DNA from: Metellina segmentata
Lineage: Eukaryota > Arthropoda > Arachnida > Araneae > Tetragnathidae
NCBI GenBank assembly: GCA_947359465.1
Contig: OX375872.1
Location: forward strand, 12,656,137 to 12,720,136
Reading direction: 5' to 3'
Length of the DNA: 64,000 bases
A program made the translations under genes and the position numbers. The notes below the pieces were generated by a model, which was not told the DNA's origin, did no database searches, and saw only the letters and a program-made list of their open reading frames with translations. Shown in pieces: positions 32,690-43,707 of this stretch (positions within the stretch are counted from its first letter, which is position 1; every line of letters starts with the position of its first letter).

Positions 32690-33559
32690 GGAAAAGTATT
32701 AAATTTACATTACTGAACTTTCAGATTTCAATGATCTGTCTGTATACCGACTACCATAGAAAGTAAATCAATCAGTGGTGTTTTCAGTGCATTATTGAGA
32801 ACAAAAAACGATATCCGAGTTCTGGCGATCAAATTAAATTATAAAAGCGCTGAACTTATATGGATAATGAAAGTACCAAGATGATATTTAAGACGGCAAT
32901 CTTATCATCTCAGTTCAGAAAACTAGAAGTAAAAAGCATAATATGAAACACGTTGAACTATCAACGACACATTCCAAAACAGGAACGAAGTAAAAATATC
33001 AAGCACATAACCAACTTCAAATAAAGTTATTCAATTCATGAAAATTCAAAATTGAAATGCCAACAAGTGGCCGATGAATTACTTGCGTCTTTTTGTTTGC
33101 ACCTCACGATTTGGGTTCCTGTTGAATGCATAACAATGACAAGAAACAGTCAAAAAAAAGCCAGATCGTTAAGTTTCAATGTGTTTTATGTACTGTTTTT
33201 TTACTGCATTAAAAAAAATCGATGGCAAATAACACTAACAATCCCGAAGGAAACATTCTAAAGGGTATTTCCAAAGATACAATCATTTCAAACAAAAATG
33301 TTAAAAATGACAAAAATTCGTGAAGCGCACGTTTTCAGAATCTTTGCATTCGCCGGTTGTGCTTCGTCCATAGCTGCGATATCAGACAATAACTTAACTA
33401 GTCAAACAAAAACCCAATACCCAGTTTCGAAATAGAAATCTTTTTTTTCTTCTACCTGTTGTAGTTGACGACCAAAATAAAAAAAAAACAATCAACAAAC
33501 TGAACTCACTGACACATTCAGAAAAGAAACCTAAAATCAAAACAAATATTCTAAACTTC
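32690..33559. other. Unique sequence
   Basis: No supported feature. Confidence 0.45.
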
Positions 33560-34850
33560 CAACAAAGTACAATGTCCTATCTCGAACTATGTAAAATTAT
33601 TTTAAGAATATTTGCTCAGATCGTTTGTTTGTCGCACGCCCATTGTCATTCAAGCAGCTATAACAACAATTGTGAACGACTAGACCAGTCACACAGAAAC
33701 GCGATAAAAACAACTGCAAATAACACAATCAAAATGAAAAGTCGATCAAACTGGACTCGGTAACACACCATTGAAAAAAGCCCAACGCACTGTCCATCGC
33801 ATTTCAATACCGATCGAAAAACGTGTATAAACAATGACCCAACAAGTCGTGGAAACCCGATGAACATTGTTGCGAATTAAACTGACAACAATCAACGGAC
33901 GTGCACTGAGTCACTAATAGAAACAGTCTGAAATCGCCATCAATGCAAACAAAAACTACACAAGTAAAATCTCGCGCTACGAAAATTTTTTTTTTCAGAA
34001 TATTTGCACATGATATTGGTTGTTTCTCGCGCTAACTGTCCATCGCAATTATGCAGTGATATCACCAAACTGTTAAAAACCTAGTCACACGGAAATCCAA
34101 TGTGAGCTTAATGAATTACAAGTATTTTCTTACTGTTCTAGTAGACAAGAAAACAGAAAAGGAAATAAAAGCTGATGACGGTGCTCAAAATTTTTTTTCA
34201 AAGTATTTCCACGTGTAGTTTGTTTCTCGATTTGTCTATTGTCATTCACGTAGCGATCGCAAAACCTGTAAACAACCAACCAGTCACAACGAAACCCGAC
34301 ATAAGCAGTTGAAACATTAATAAACGAGAAGAAAAAAACAAGTTTAAAATTTCCAACTACTAGAAACATACCAGACAAACCAACAAGTAAAACGTCCCTC
34401 CAAACATTGTTTACATATTCACGCCTCTGTCAATTGTCATTCAAGTAGCGATCGCAAAACACGTGAACAACCCAACTCGCCACGGAAACCAAATAATCAA
34501 CAGTTGGATTACAGTACAAAAGTAACAACCGATGTCAAAAACAAACCAACTCAAAGTGAAATTCCTCTCCGCAAATTGTTTCCATAACATTCGCGACTCT
34601 CACTCGTCATTTAAGCAGCGATCGCAAAACATGTAAACAACCCAACCCGCCGCAGAAGCCCGACAGCAAACAGCTGAATCGCGACACTAAAGTAACAACC
34701 GCCCGAAACAAAACGTGCCAGCCAAACCAAGTCGAAGTGCGAGATCCCCTCCGCAAATTGCTTTCGGATTATTCGCGCCTCTCACCGCGCGCGTGAACCA
34801 ACGGTAAACAACACTTCCCACCGCGGACAGTCGGCAACTGGCGCTAAACA
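33560..34850. repeat. Local tandem array, about 175-195 bp units, grading into the CpG island
   Basis: Units share a CGxxTGTCATTCAAGTAGC segment, GCGATCGCAAAACATGTAAA, CAACCCAACCxGCCxCxGAA and CCTCTCCGCAAATTGTTT. The GCGATCGC box is clear at about 34252, 34446 and 34618 and decayed further left. GC content rises from left to right, so the last unit merges with the island at 34600-35310. Confidence 0.75.
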
Positions 34851-34874
34851 GGTCATTATGTCCGAGACCCCGCA

Positions 34875-34957
34875 ATGGGGAAGAAGTACTCACCCAAAGA
34901 AGTGCTCCAAGTGTCGACGCAGTCGACGGGCGACGAGAAAAAGGATGGCGGCAGGAG
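34875..34957 (+). CDS. Possible first coding exon in the CpG island
   Basis: ATG at 34875 has a fair start context (GCAATGG: purine at -3, G at +4). It opens MGKKYSPKEVLQVS, then TQSTGDEKKDGG, and meets GAG|GTAGTC, a mediocre splice donor, just before an in-frame TAG at 34959. The composition is soluble and charged, unlike most spurious frames here. A longer overlapping frame, 34858-35130, is arginine/serine-rich and typical of GC-rich non-coding DNA. I do not recognise a family. Confidence 0.25.
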
Positions 34958-35061
34958 GTAGTCCATGTCTGCGGCCGTCACCGAAGGAGTGCAGCCGTCG
35001 TATGTGTGGCAGAGCGCAGTTGCCCTCCACTAACCCACGCGTGGGCCTGCATGCTGAACAG

Positions 35062-35271
35062 GGATTAGTGGCGCTGAGCCGGCAAACATCGTTGGCACGC
35101 AGGCTAGGCGGCGGCACGCGTGCGGCCTAATCCTCCGCCCCTCCTGCAGCCGCACCTAATCCCCGGCACAGGATTAGCGTAATCCCTGAGGCGCCAGACG
35201 TGCAGAAATCCGAGGGGCCCTATCTCTCGGTAATGCCCCAGATTATGCTGGGTCCGGGGCTCCTTTAATCC
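35062..35271. promoter_or_regulatory. Homotypic cluster of six TAATCC motifs
   Basis: GGATTA at 35062 and 35171, TAATCC at 35128, 35157, 35180 and 35266. TAATCC is the core site of K50 homeodomain proteins (Otx, Bicoid, Goosecoid, Pitx). A six-base word on either strand is expected about once per 2 kb in random sequence of even composition, so six in 210 bases is striking. The pair at 35171 and 35180 is a closely spaced inverted pair. Confidence 0.5.
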
Positions 35272-35489
35272 CTTCGCTAGCCGGCCCTCAAGGTGGGGCG
35301 AAGCTACTGCTCTTTCTTGTGCTTTTGTTCTCCTTGAGCAGAGAGACAGACAGTCCCACAAATCATGCGACCGGTGAGAAAAAGAGGATGAGTGCTGGGA
35401 AAGTTCCGCGCATAAGAGAGTTCGCATTTTCGGCGGATCAAGAGTTGGGATTTTCTTGCTATCGGATGGGAGGGGTCCATATTTTCCAG

Positions 35490-37140
35490 TTTAGAGTCCA
35501 TATTTTCATGGACGTCTTCAAGCAAAATTTCCAGCTCTGCGGTCGTTTAGCTTTAGGATACAGAACTAATTGAGAACTACAATAAGGAAGGAACCATCTA
35601 AATTCAGTGAGTTTCAACCCTTTCAATTACAATTAGATTTTTTTTTTTTGCATTTTCTTTGGACGAGATCATATTTCTGGTTTTAGAGTGGGTGAGGTGT
35701 TAAGAGCAAAATTTCCAGTGTTACAGCTCTGCGGTTTAGTTTTTGTACACAGGGCTAACTGAGCCATGCGATAAGGAAGGAACCATTTAAATTCAGCGAA
35801 TTTCAACCCTTTCAATTATAATTAGAAGGCATTATTTCCCATCGTGGGAATGCTTAGAATTTCATGCTCATCCACGTAATTTCATCTACCATCGTCACAG
35901 CTCTAAATATAAAATTTCCACATTGAGGTTTTTCGCTCTCTGTGGACATTCTATTTTTCTACACAAGGGCTAATTGAACCATAAAATAAGGAGGCAACCA
36001 CCTAGATTCAAAAGGTAAAGGCCATTTCAATTAGAATTACACGGTATATTTTTGGACGGGATCATATTTTTTCGTTTTAGTTTTTGGAGAAGAAATATTT
36101 AGAATTTCATGGTTTCCAATGGAACCATATTTTATCTACATCGTTCACAGTTCCAAATAAAATTTCAACAGTAAAGATGTTAGGTTTTGATATCTCTACG
36201 ATCATTGTATTTTTTTTTTACACGAGAGCTAAGTGTATCATACCAAAAAGAGTGAATCATCTAAATTTAATAAATTTCAACTCTGTGATGGTCCTTACAG
36301 TTAGAAATTTCTTTCACATTGTTTAGGACGGGATCATATTTATGGTTTGCGAATGGGAGAAATGTATAGAATTTCTTGTTCTCACCATATTTTCATTTAG
36401 ATCGTACCAGCTCTTAAACATAAAATTTCCACAGCAAGACTCTTTGTTCGCTCTACGGTCATTTTACTTTGCTACACAGGGTCTAATTGGACAAAACAGT
36501 AAGGAGGGCACCGTCTAAATTCACTAAGCTTCAACTGTGAAGGCATTTTCAATTACAATTCGAAAACATTTCTTTCGTATTTTCTTTGGACGGGATTATA
36601 TTTCTGGTTTTTATTTTCGGGTAGAGAAATGTTTAGAATTTCATGTTCTCGTCATATTTTCAACTACATCGTCACAGCTCCAAACATAAAATTTCCACAT
36701 ATGTTTTTCACACTTTGCGGTCATTTTATTTTTTTTACAGAAGGGCTAACTGAACCATACATTAGGAGGGAACCACCAAAATTCAATAAATATCAACGGT
36801 GGAGGCCACTTCAATTAGAATTAGAAAGCATTTTGTTGGAGGGATCATATTTCTGGTTTTGGGATTCGGGTGGGAGAAATATTTAGAATTCCATGGTTTC
36901 CTCGCCATTATTTTCATCTACATCGTCACAGCATCAAACATAAATTTCCACACAGTAAGGAGGTTAAGATTTTTGCTCTATGGTCAGTTTGTTTTTCTAC
37001 ACCTAATTGAACAAAACAATAAGGAGGCAACCACCTAAATTCAATCAGCTGCAACTGTAAAGACCCTTTCAAAAATTCAATTAGAAGGCATTTCTTTCGC
37101 ACTTTCTTTGGACTATTAGCAATACGGTCTTCGAGGGCCA
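35490..37140. repeat. Local tandem array, about 190-260 bp units
   Basis: AATAAGGAAGGAACCATCTA (or a variant) followed by AATTCAGxxAxTTTCAAC recurs at about 35582, 35772, 35988, 36247, 36502, 36763 and 37019, so the later units settle at about 256 bp. Other shared blocks are ACAGCTCxAAACATAAAATT and GGACGGGATCATATTTCTGG. Confidence 0.9.
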
Positions 37141-37204
37141 TTTAAAAACCATGATTGCCGAGTTTCGCTGTTCTTCGACAGTCTTATAAATTGAGCTTTT
37201 ATAA

Positions 37205-37250
37205 TGGGTTGTTTGGATTTTATGGGGACGCAAAGGCAATATTTGGCCAT
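37205..37250 (-). mobile_element. SINE-B tail fragment
   Basis: GGATTTTATGGGGACGCAAAGG and ATATTTGGCCATG, a diverged inverse of the SINE-B 3' tail. Confidence 0.5.
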
Positions 37251-37599
37251 GGTTCAAGGTAGGGAAAATCCAAAATCTTGTTTGGATGTGTAGAGAATTT
37301 CATGATTTTTGCACTTCAATGACTCATTATCACCCAAGGTAAAAGCGCTAATCACTCGTCAATCAAGCCAACAAGCTCCCACATAACTCAATCCCAATTA
37401 CTTTTAATAATAAAGGCACAATTTTAAGAGAAAGAAGTTTCTAGGCTTCACTTGTAAAGACAACAAGAGTTGCTTAGTTTACAAGAGCTATTCGCAAAAC
37501 GTCGCTGTTTGGTAATGCAATAAATCAAGCGTTAAGTTTCGATTTAGGTTTCGCAAAACTTAATTCGATTCTTTATTTTCAACTATAAAGACATTTAGA

Positions 37600-38350
37600 C
37601 AGTTACAATATGTTCAGAGGAAGCTCATAAGCCTCGATTAGAGTAAGAGACCGACAGGCTATGTGTAAGATGTGAAAATTTCTACATTTACCCAAAGAAC
37701 AATAAAAATTGACATGGCTTGAAATATATATTTTATTCTACGCTCGACTCAAGCCTCTGGACCATCCGTAGCCGGGCTGCCCTATACAGGTTTCAAGTGA
37801 TTAAATACGCACAGAGGAAGTTCACAAACTTCGATTGGAATAAGGGACGGACAGGTTATGCGTAAGATGTGGAAATTTCTACACGAGTTCTACATGGGCC
37901 GAAAGAGGACAATAATGCTAGACATAGCTAGAAATATCTAGATTTTTTTTTATTCTATGCTCGTCTCAAGCGTCATGTGTCATCTGAGCACATGGACGAA
38001 CAGTCTGTGTCATCTGTAGACGAGCAGCCCTATAGAGGTTAGAAGTGATTAAATATGCTCAAAGGTAGCTCATAAACTTCGATTGGAATAAGGGACGAAC
38101 AGGCTGTGTAAGATGTCAAAATCGCTACATGGGCCAAAAGAGAAAAAAAAATCGACATGGCTTGAAGTGATTAAATACACTCAGAGGAAGCTTAGAAGTT
38201 TCGGATGGAGTCAGGGGAGGACAAGTTATGTTTAAGATGTAGAAAGTTCCACATGGGCCGAAAGAGGACAGTAAAACTCGACATGGCTAGAAATATTTTA
38301 TCCTCTCGGCCATAAGCAGACGAACAGTTTATAGAGATCCGAAGTGATTA
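37600..38350. repeat. Local tandem array, units of about 120-250 bp
   Basis: GTGATTAAATAxGCTCAGAGGAAGCTCA, then AAACTTCGATTGGAATAAGG, AGATGTxxAAATTTCTACA, TGGGCCGAAAGAGGACAATA and GACATGGCTxGAAAT repeat from about 37610, 37800, 38046 and 38167. Confidence 0.85.
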
Positions 38351-38924
38351 AATATGATAGAAAAAGGGTCGGTGTCCAAATTTCCTGGTTTTGTCTTACG
38401 TCCACAAATCTCTTCATCAGAACGAAAGTAACATAGAAACATTTTCAAATGTCGATTCATTACATGCACAGAATCCACTAATGCGCGGAATAGCAAAACC
38501 ACATGACTCGACTGACTGCGGACTATACATTCCAACAGATCTCATTATTAAAATTACTGTTAGTTAAATTTTTATAAAACTAATCAATCATTATTAATTA
38601 AAATTTGAAAATACATTTTAAAGCATGGACCGTTTAAAAATTGCTCACAGTGAATTTTGGGCGACAAAAAGATTCAAGAGCCATCGAAAACCACTATTTT
38701 TTCGTGCACTGCTGTTCTTCGGACATGCAATCAATTGTATATTAAAGTATGAAAAAGATCCTTAAAAAAAAGAACGGGCCATTTCAAAATTGTCCACCAT
38801 AAGTGTTTTGTGATAACAGTAACTACTTAGTTCACAAAAGGTCGCCGAAAATCACGAATATTTACTTACGAGGCTGCTCTAAAAATGTGCAATAAATTAC
38901 AGATTCAACTATGGAAGGTTTTAG
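38351..38924. other. Unique sequence
   Basis: No supported feature. Confidence 0.45.
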
Positions 38925-38967
38925 GGGAAGTTAATTAACGTCGTACTGAAGCAACACAACGAGCTAC
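38925..38967 (-). mobile_element. SINE-A 3' scrap
   Basis: AAGTTAATTAACGTCGTACTG then GCAACACAACGAGCTA; the last 40 or so bases of SINE-A, inverted. Confidence 0.6.
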
Positions 38968-39524
38968 TGCAACTATGGAAAATTTTTGAACTCATTTTGT
39001 AAGATCGAAAAATGGACAAATCCTTGGCCTTTGTAACTTTGCTCGTTTCTGTTAGCTGAACTAATCAAAATCCACAGGTACCAATAACCCATAAAGGAAA
39101 CCGCAGATACACGAAGTGCAATCAGTGGGATACAGCCAAATTTAAGCCAACCCACTTCCTTCAAAATGTGATACAAGGTCACGTTTTCCCTTTCAGTCAG
39201 GATTGAACCTTAAGCACTAGAGTAATCAGAGGTACGAGCAAATTTGAGTCAATACTGCTTAACCTGATTTTTACGCTTTCGGTTTTTCGCTGTGAACTGG
39301 AATTATTAATACTTTTCTCTCCAGATAAGTGTGACCACTTATCTATTAAGTATACGTAATGCACCCTTAATCTGAAGAAATAATCAATCGAATACAATCT
39401 GCACCTTCTCAGGAAAAGTGGCAGAGATCTCATTTTCAAGCAAAGAACAAATAGGGCTTTTTATGAGACATTTTAAAAACTAATTTTACATTTTTAAGCC
39501 TGTATTTGTAGAAGATGTTACGTT
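38968..39524. other. Unique sequence
   Basis: No supported feature. Confidence 0.45.
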
Positions 39525-39585
39525 GGATGGTTTTAATGGCGCAAGGTCCATACTTAACTAAACTGTGCCAAACACAAAACCAGAC
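39525..39585 (-). mobile_element. SINE-B/LINE 3' tail copy
   Basis: GGTTTTAATGGCGCAAGGTCC, a degenerate middle, then CTGTGCCAAACACA and ACAACGTTAAG. Confidence 0.65.
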
Positions 39586-39592
39586 AACGTTA

Positions 39593-39949
39593 AGTAAGGT
39601 AAGGTAATTTTAATTAACGTCGTATTAGAGCAGCACAACGGGCTATTGACGACGGTTGGCTATTGTAATGTATATTTGTTATTGATCAATCCTTTAAGAG
39701 AAAGATCCAAGGTCAACATCACGTAATTTTTAACCACGGTCAGATGACGAAGCAACACCTGAGCTAGCGTCCCACTCTCCAAACTTCCACACCAAACCCA
39801 ACGTGAGGACTTTCGGCCACGGCAGATTTGAGGTGCATCAGCCGCCTCTACACCATACGCTTACAAATATTCATGCACGGACCCGGATTCGATTCGGGAA
39901 CCTTCCGATCTAGAGGCTAACACCTTAACCACCAGACCGGTTGGTCGGC
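39593..39949 (-). mobile_element. SINE-A, near full length
   Basis: From the inverse tail AGGTAAGGTAATTTTAATTA through the body to the inverse head CCGGTTGGTCGGC. Relative to other copies it carries an extra block of about 35 bases (39657-39695), and its B box is GGTTCCCGAATCGAATCC. No clear target duplication. Confidence 0.9.
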
Positions 39950-40401
39950 TAGTACTTGTTTGAAAATTGTTATTGGTTTTTTAAATTTTGTCAAGCATTG
40001 AAAATGGCAGAAAATAATTTTCGACATACTATGGTTTTTATTTTTGAAAATGCAAGAATGTTTCGCAGAAGCAAAAGAAGATTTGTGGTGTGTAAGGGGA
40101 AGGTGTCATGAACGATCCCCCCCACGTCCAGCAAGTGGTTCAGAAATTTCAGTTCTTTAACCAGAAACCTCAGAAATTCTAGGAGCGCGAAATTATGAAG
40201 CTACAGGAGAGATGGAGAAAGGTCATCGAACAGAATGGCCCATACTATATGTGGATTCAATGTATTCTTTAGTACATAAAATATCTTTTCTTCACATTTT
40301 GTAAGAAAAAAAGAAACCAGGACGAACTTATGCATTAGGTCAGTTCGAGCCAGAGCGTAATACACACGAAAACTATAAAGGATGTTTCAAAGCGTCCAGT
40401 A

Positions 40402-40731
40402 GCCGACCAACCGGTATAGTGGTTAAGGTGTTAGCCTCTAGATCGGAAGGTTCCTGGTTCGAATCCGGGTCCGGGCATGGATGTTTGTAAACGTATGGTG
40501 TAGAGGCGGCTGGTGCACCTTAAATCTGTCGTGGCCGAAAGTTCTCACGTTGGGTTGGCGTGGAAGTTTGGAGAGTGGGGTGCCAGCTCAGGTGTTGCTT
40601 CGTCATCTGACCGTGGTTCAAAATTACGAGGTGTTGTCCTCGGTTCTTTCCCTTAAGGGACTGATTCCGGACCGTCGTCAATAGCCCGTTGTGTTGCTCT
40701 AGTACGACGTTAACTAAAATTACCATTACCA
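40402..40731 (+). mobile_element. SINE-A, full length, 13-bp target duplication
   Basis: Head GCCGACCAACCGGTATAGTG then GTTAAGGTG (A box), and GGTTCGAATCC (B box) at about 40456-40470, resembling an Asp/Glu-type tRNA. The body includes GGCGTGGAAGTTTGGAGAGT and CCGTGGTTCAAAATTACGAG; the tail is a short (TTACCA)n. TCAAAGCGTCCAG flanks the copy at 40387-40399 and 40732-40744. The open frame in the body repeats between copies only because the copies are young; it is not a gene. Confidence 0.95.
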
Positions 40732-40749
40732 TCAAAGCGTCCAGCAATC

Positions 40750-40914
40750 TTAAACCTTCTTCCTGGTTGTCCAGAGGAGGCATCTTGTCATTAAAAAATC
40801 TCCCCAGATCTTGATGGACGAGATAACTCATCATCAGAAGGAAACTGATCACATCTTGAGCGAAATCAGAAACATCTTGACGAGGTATCTCATCGAAACC
40901 CCTTCGAGTGTTAA
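40750..40914 (+). mobile_element. TTAA palindrome MITE, copy 8
   Basis: TTAAACCTTCTTCCTGGTTGT at the left and GAAACCCCTTCGAGTGTTAA at the right. Inner GACGAGATAACTCATC and GACGAGGTATCTCATC are altered palindromes. It begins six bases after the target duplication of the preceding SINE. Confidence 0.8.
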
Positions 40915-41039
40915 GGGGATGTTTGGTAATGGTTGAAAACAAGTTTAAAACATTCAAATAGTAGGAAAATGCAAATGAAGGAATGAAACGCTTTTAACAC
41001 AAGGAACGGTAAAGTAGTAAGATCTTTAAAAATAGAGGA

Positions 41040-41096
41040 GGTAGGTATTTAATTTAATTAACGTCGCACTGGAGCAACACAACGGGCTATTGACGG
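41040..41096 (-). mobile_element. SINE-A 3' fragment
   Basis: GGTAGGTATTTAATTTAATT, AACGTCGCACTGGAGCAACA, GGGCTATTGACG. The GGTAGGTA tail matches the variant at 46455-46470 and not the TTACCA tail. Confidence 0.75.
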
Positions 41097-41473
41097 GGGA
41101 AAAAATAGATGAGAAACTATGCAGTCGAAATATGGGACAAAAAACTTTAAATAGAATTTTCGAACCATTCTATGTTAAACACTAAAAGGGTTTTGAATGG
41201 TGTTCAATAAATTGTGGATGGGTTTTACCCAATCTACATGAAAAGCTAAAACCTATGATAAAATACATAAATAAATGATTATACAGTCGCGGGAAAAACA
41301 ACGAACCATCTCCTTTATTTCGAGCATTATTCATACTGGAGCAAATGAAAAGATATCATTCAATAGGGAATATCGTGCTCTACAAATTCAAATCCAGAAA
41401 AATTGTATAAGGGGTCGTCTTCATATCAAAATTTGCACATACAAAATTTCTAATGGAAACGCCATGTTTTAAT
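41097..41473. other. Unique sequence
   Basis: A 65-codon frame at 41275-41472 has no recognisable family. Nothing else. Confidence 0.4.
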
Positions 41474-41580
41474 TTACGTGGTGCTATCCTCGGATCTTTT
41501 CTTCACGTGATTGATCGCGGACCGTAGTCGATAGCCCGTTGTGTTGCTCTACTACGACGTTAATTAAAATTACCTTACCG
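41474..41580 (+). mobile_element. SINE-A 3' fragment
   Basis: TTACGTGGTGCTATCCTCGG then ATAGCCCGTTGTGTTGCTCT and AAATTACCTTACC. Confidence 0.8.
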
Positions 41581-41670
41581 TGTATTGATGCCCTAATCAG
41601 ATTCTGCAATGTGAAATTAGTCTAAATATGAAATTTCATGATTTCACTACCTTAATATCTCAGTCTCATA

Positions 41671-42114
41671 GCCGACCAACCGGTATAGTGGTTAAGGTGT
41701 TAGCCTCTAGATCGGAAGGTTCCTGGTTCGAATCCGGGTCCGGGCATGGATGTTTGTAAGCGTATGGTGTAAAGGCGGCTGGTGCACCTTAACTCTGTCG
41801 TGGCCGAAAGTCCTCACGTTGGGTTGGCGTGGAAGTTTGGAGAGTGGGGTGCCAGCTCAGGTGTTGCTTCGTCATCTGACCGTGGTTCAAAATTACGAGG
41901 TGTCGTCCTCGGATCTTTCCCTCAAGAGACTGATCCCGGACCGTCGTCAATAGCCCGTTGTGTTGCTCTAGTACGACGTTAACTAAAAATTGCCATTACC
42001 ATCCAAATTACGATGTTTTGTCTTCAGATAATTCCCTTAAGGGACTGATCCCGGACCGTTGTCAATAGCCCGTTGTGTAGCTCTAGTACGACGTTAACTT
42101 TAATTACCATTACC
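41671..42114 (+). mobile_element. Dimeric SINE-A: full unit plus a second 3' end, one 14-bp target duplication
   Basis: A full SINE-A (41671-42002) is followed directly by a second, different 3' segment (about 42004-42114: AAATTACGATGTTTTGTCTT to ATTACCATTACC). Only the whole 444-bp composite is flanked by a duplication, ATCTCAGTCTCATA (41657-41670 and 42115-42128). It therefore inserted as one RNA, or gained its second 3' end by template switching. Confidence 0.85.
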
Positions 42115-42279
42115 ATCTCAGTCTCATACGATAGTCATATTTCACATACCACATTTAAATCCATGGTAAAACTCAAGAACACGGTACCAATCCATCGCCA
42201 AATTGGTGAATTAAATTTTCGTCGCCAAACGGCTATTTGTCATGGCCTACGACAGATTACCATTTTCATAAATGTATCG

Positions 42280-42653
42280 ATCGGATCTTTCCCTTAAGGG
42301 TTTCATCCCGGACCGTCGTCGCCGACCAACCGGTATAGTGGTTAAGGTGTTAGCCTCTAGATCGGAAGGTTGCTGGTTCGAATCCGGGTCCGGGCATGGA
42401 TGTTTGTAAGCGTATGGTGTAGAGGCGGCTGGTGCACCTTAAATCTGTCGTGGCCGAAAGTCCTCACGTTGGGTTGGCGTGGAAGTTTGGAGAGTGGGGT
42501 TCCAGCTCAGGTGTTGCTTCGTCATCTGACCGTGGTTCAAAATTACGAGGTGTCGTCCTCGGATCTTTCCCTTAAGGGACTGATCCCGGACCGTCGTCAA
42601 TAGCCCGTTGTGTTGCTCTAATACGACGTTAACTAAAATTACCAATTACCATT
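42280..42653 (+). mobile_element. Dimeric SINE-A: truncated 3' piece fused to a full unit
   Basis: A 3'-region piece (42280-42320, GATCTTTCCCTTAAGGGTTT to GACCGTCGTC) abuts a full SINE-A head at 42321. AATGTATCG occurs on both outer sides (42271-42279 and 42654-42662), consistent with insertion of the composite as one event. The duplication is only nine bases, so the case is weaker than at 41671. Confidence 0.7.
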
Positions 42654-42714
42654 AATGTATCGCAATTAATGATAGTACATAATATAAATTATGCTGTATA
42701 TATTTGACCCTCTT

Positions 42715-42966
42715 CCCGAAATATATGGCCTTCGTGGCTCAGAAAGTTTTGAGCGTAGTGGTCGGTATTCCCACTGTGTTCACAACCTTCGAATTGTAGG
42801 CGGCTCAGGCAGGTTCGAGTCTTGTCAGGTGCATTCATCCCTTGGTGTATTTCTCTCTTCTGTGTCAATCAAAACTTTCTTTGTGTATCACAACCAGGTC
42901 TTGTGTCAGCGCAGAATGGCCAAATATCGCCCCCTTGTTCCATAAAACCCTCAAAACCAACCAACC
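42715..42966 (+). mobile_element. SINE-B, full-length copy
   Basis: A tRNA-like head at about 42729-42830 has TGGCTCAGAAAGTTTTGAGCG (A-box region) and CAGGTTCGAGTCTTG (B box). The body has TGTATTTCTCTCTTCTGTGT. The 3' tail GCGCAGAATGGCCAAATATC, then CCATAAAACC and CCAACCAACC, is the sequence that recurs inverted at 2128, 9468, 22590, 39525 and 54125. The last two copies of the tail (and 22893) are attached to LINE sequence. Confidence 0.8.
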
Positions 42967-43657
42967 TTAATGCTTCCTTCCGAATGAGTCCCGTTATTTA
43001 TCGGGCAACCTACAATCTTTTTAAGCAAATTGTACACGTGCTAATATGCATCCGGCATGGATAAAGCATACAAACATAATTAATGTAAAAAGGTCTTCAT
43101 TTCGTCTAGACTGTTTGCAACGGCTTTTCGTATCACAATGTACCTAATCTTTAAAACTCGAGAAACACTTATCATCTTGAAATTGTAGACTAGTATTGTT
43201 TCGAAATGCGTTCATTATTTATTCGTTGCGTTGGTTTCGTTCATTTATATCGTCGTCTTAATTGTCTACTGCTGTGATTCCTCTCAGTACCCAAAATGAC
43301 CAAAATCTGACCTCGAGCCCTTGTTTTTATCGCCTACTGCTGATGCGATTCCTCATATTACTCCTAACGACATCTGGCCTTATCCCTTTTTGTCTAATGT
43401 TATTGAAATGCCTCACACTACCCTAAATGACAAAGAAAAACGACCCAATTTAGTTCCGATTTTTAAAGTGAGGTAGTGATTTGACAGCCATTCAAATTCA
43501 ATGTCGCACAAGTGATCAGTTCTTCCAAAACACTCAAACTTTTTTTTATGACAACTACTTTAAGGTTTTCTAAATTTTAATGAGAAATAAATTCATGAAA
43601 ATGTTTTAGAGGAAAACAGAGATTAGATTTCGTTGCTTGGAAACATTTTATTGTATG
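42967..43657. other. Unique sequence
   Basis: TCGTCTTAATTGTCTACTGC and TATCGCCTACTGCTGATGCG form a weak local duplication near 43251-43410. No gene. Confidence 0.4.
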
Positions 43658-43707
43658 CAGGTAGTTGAATTACCGTTGTACTGGATTGACACAACATGCT
43701 ATTGGAA
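43658..43707 (-). mobile_element. SINE-A 3' scrap
   Basis: GCAGGTAGTTGAATTACCGTTGTACTGGATT and ACACAACATGCTATTGG, a diverged inverse of the 3' end. Confidence 0.5.

Larger units (their letters stand above)
34600..35310. promoter_or_regulatory. CpG-rich island, candidate promoter or enhancer
   Basis: This is the longest strongly GC- and CpG-rich stretch, in sharp contrast with its AT-rich surroundings. It contains CGCGCG, GCGGCG and ACGCGT words, few simple repeats and a TAATCC cluster (35062-35271). I see no TATA box with confidence. It may be a 5' end of a gene, a regulatory element, or the GC-rich remnant of a repeat. No function is proven. Confidence 0.45.

Noticed and set aside
34858..35130. 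90-codon arginine/serine-rich frame in the CpG island
   Set aside because: Composition is what GC-rich non-coding DNA gives; overlapping frames exist on both strands.
40402..40475. A tRNA gene at the SINE-A head
   Set aside because: Repeated with the SINE body at every copy; no matching acceptor stem.
40481..40684. Frame (about 67 codons) conserved among four loci, with MFVNVWCRGGW at its start
   Set aside because: Conservation reflects recent SINE-A copies; the frame lies in the SINE body and is broken in older copies.
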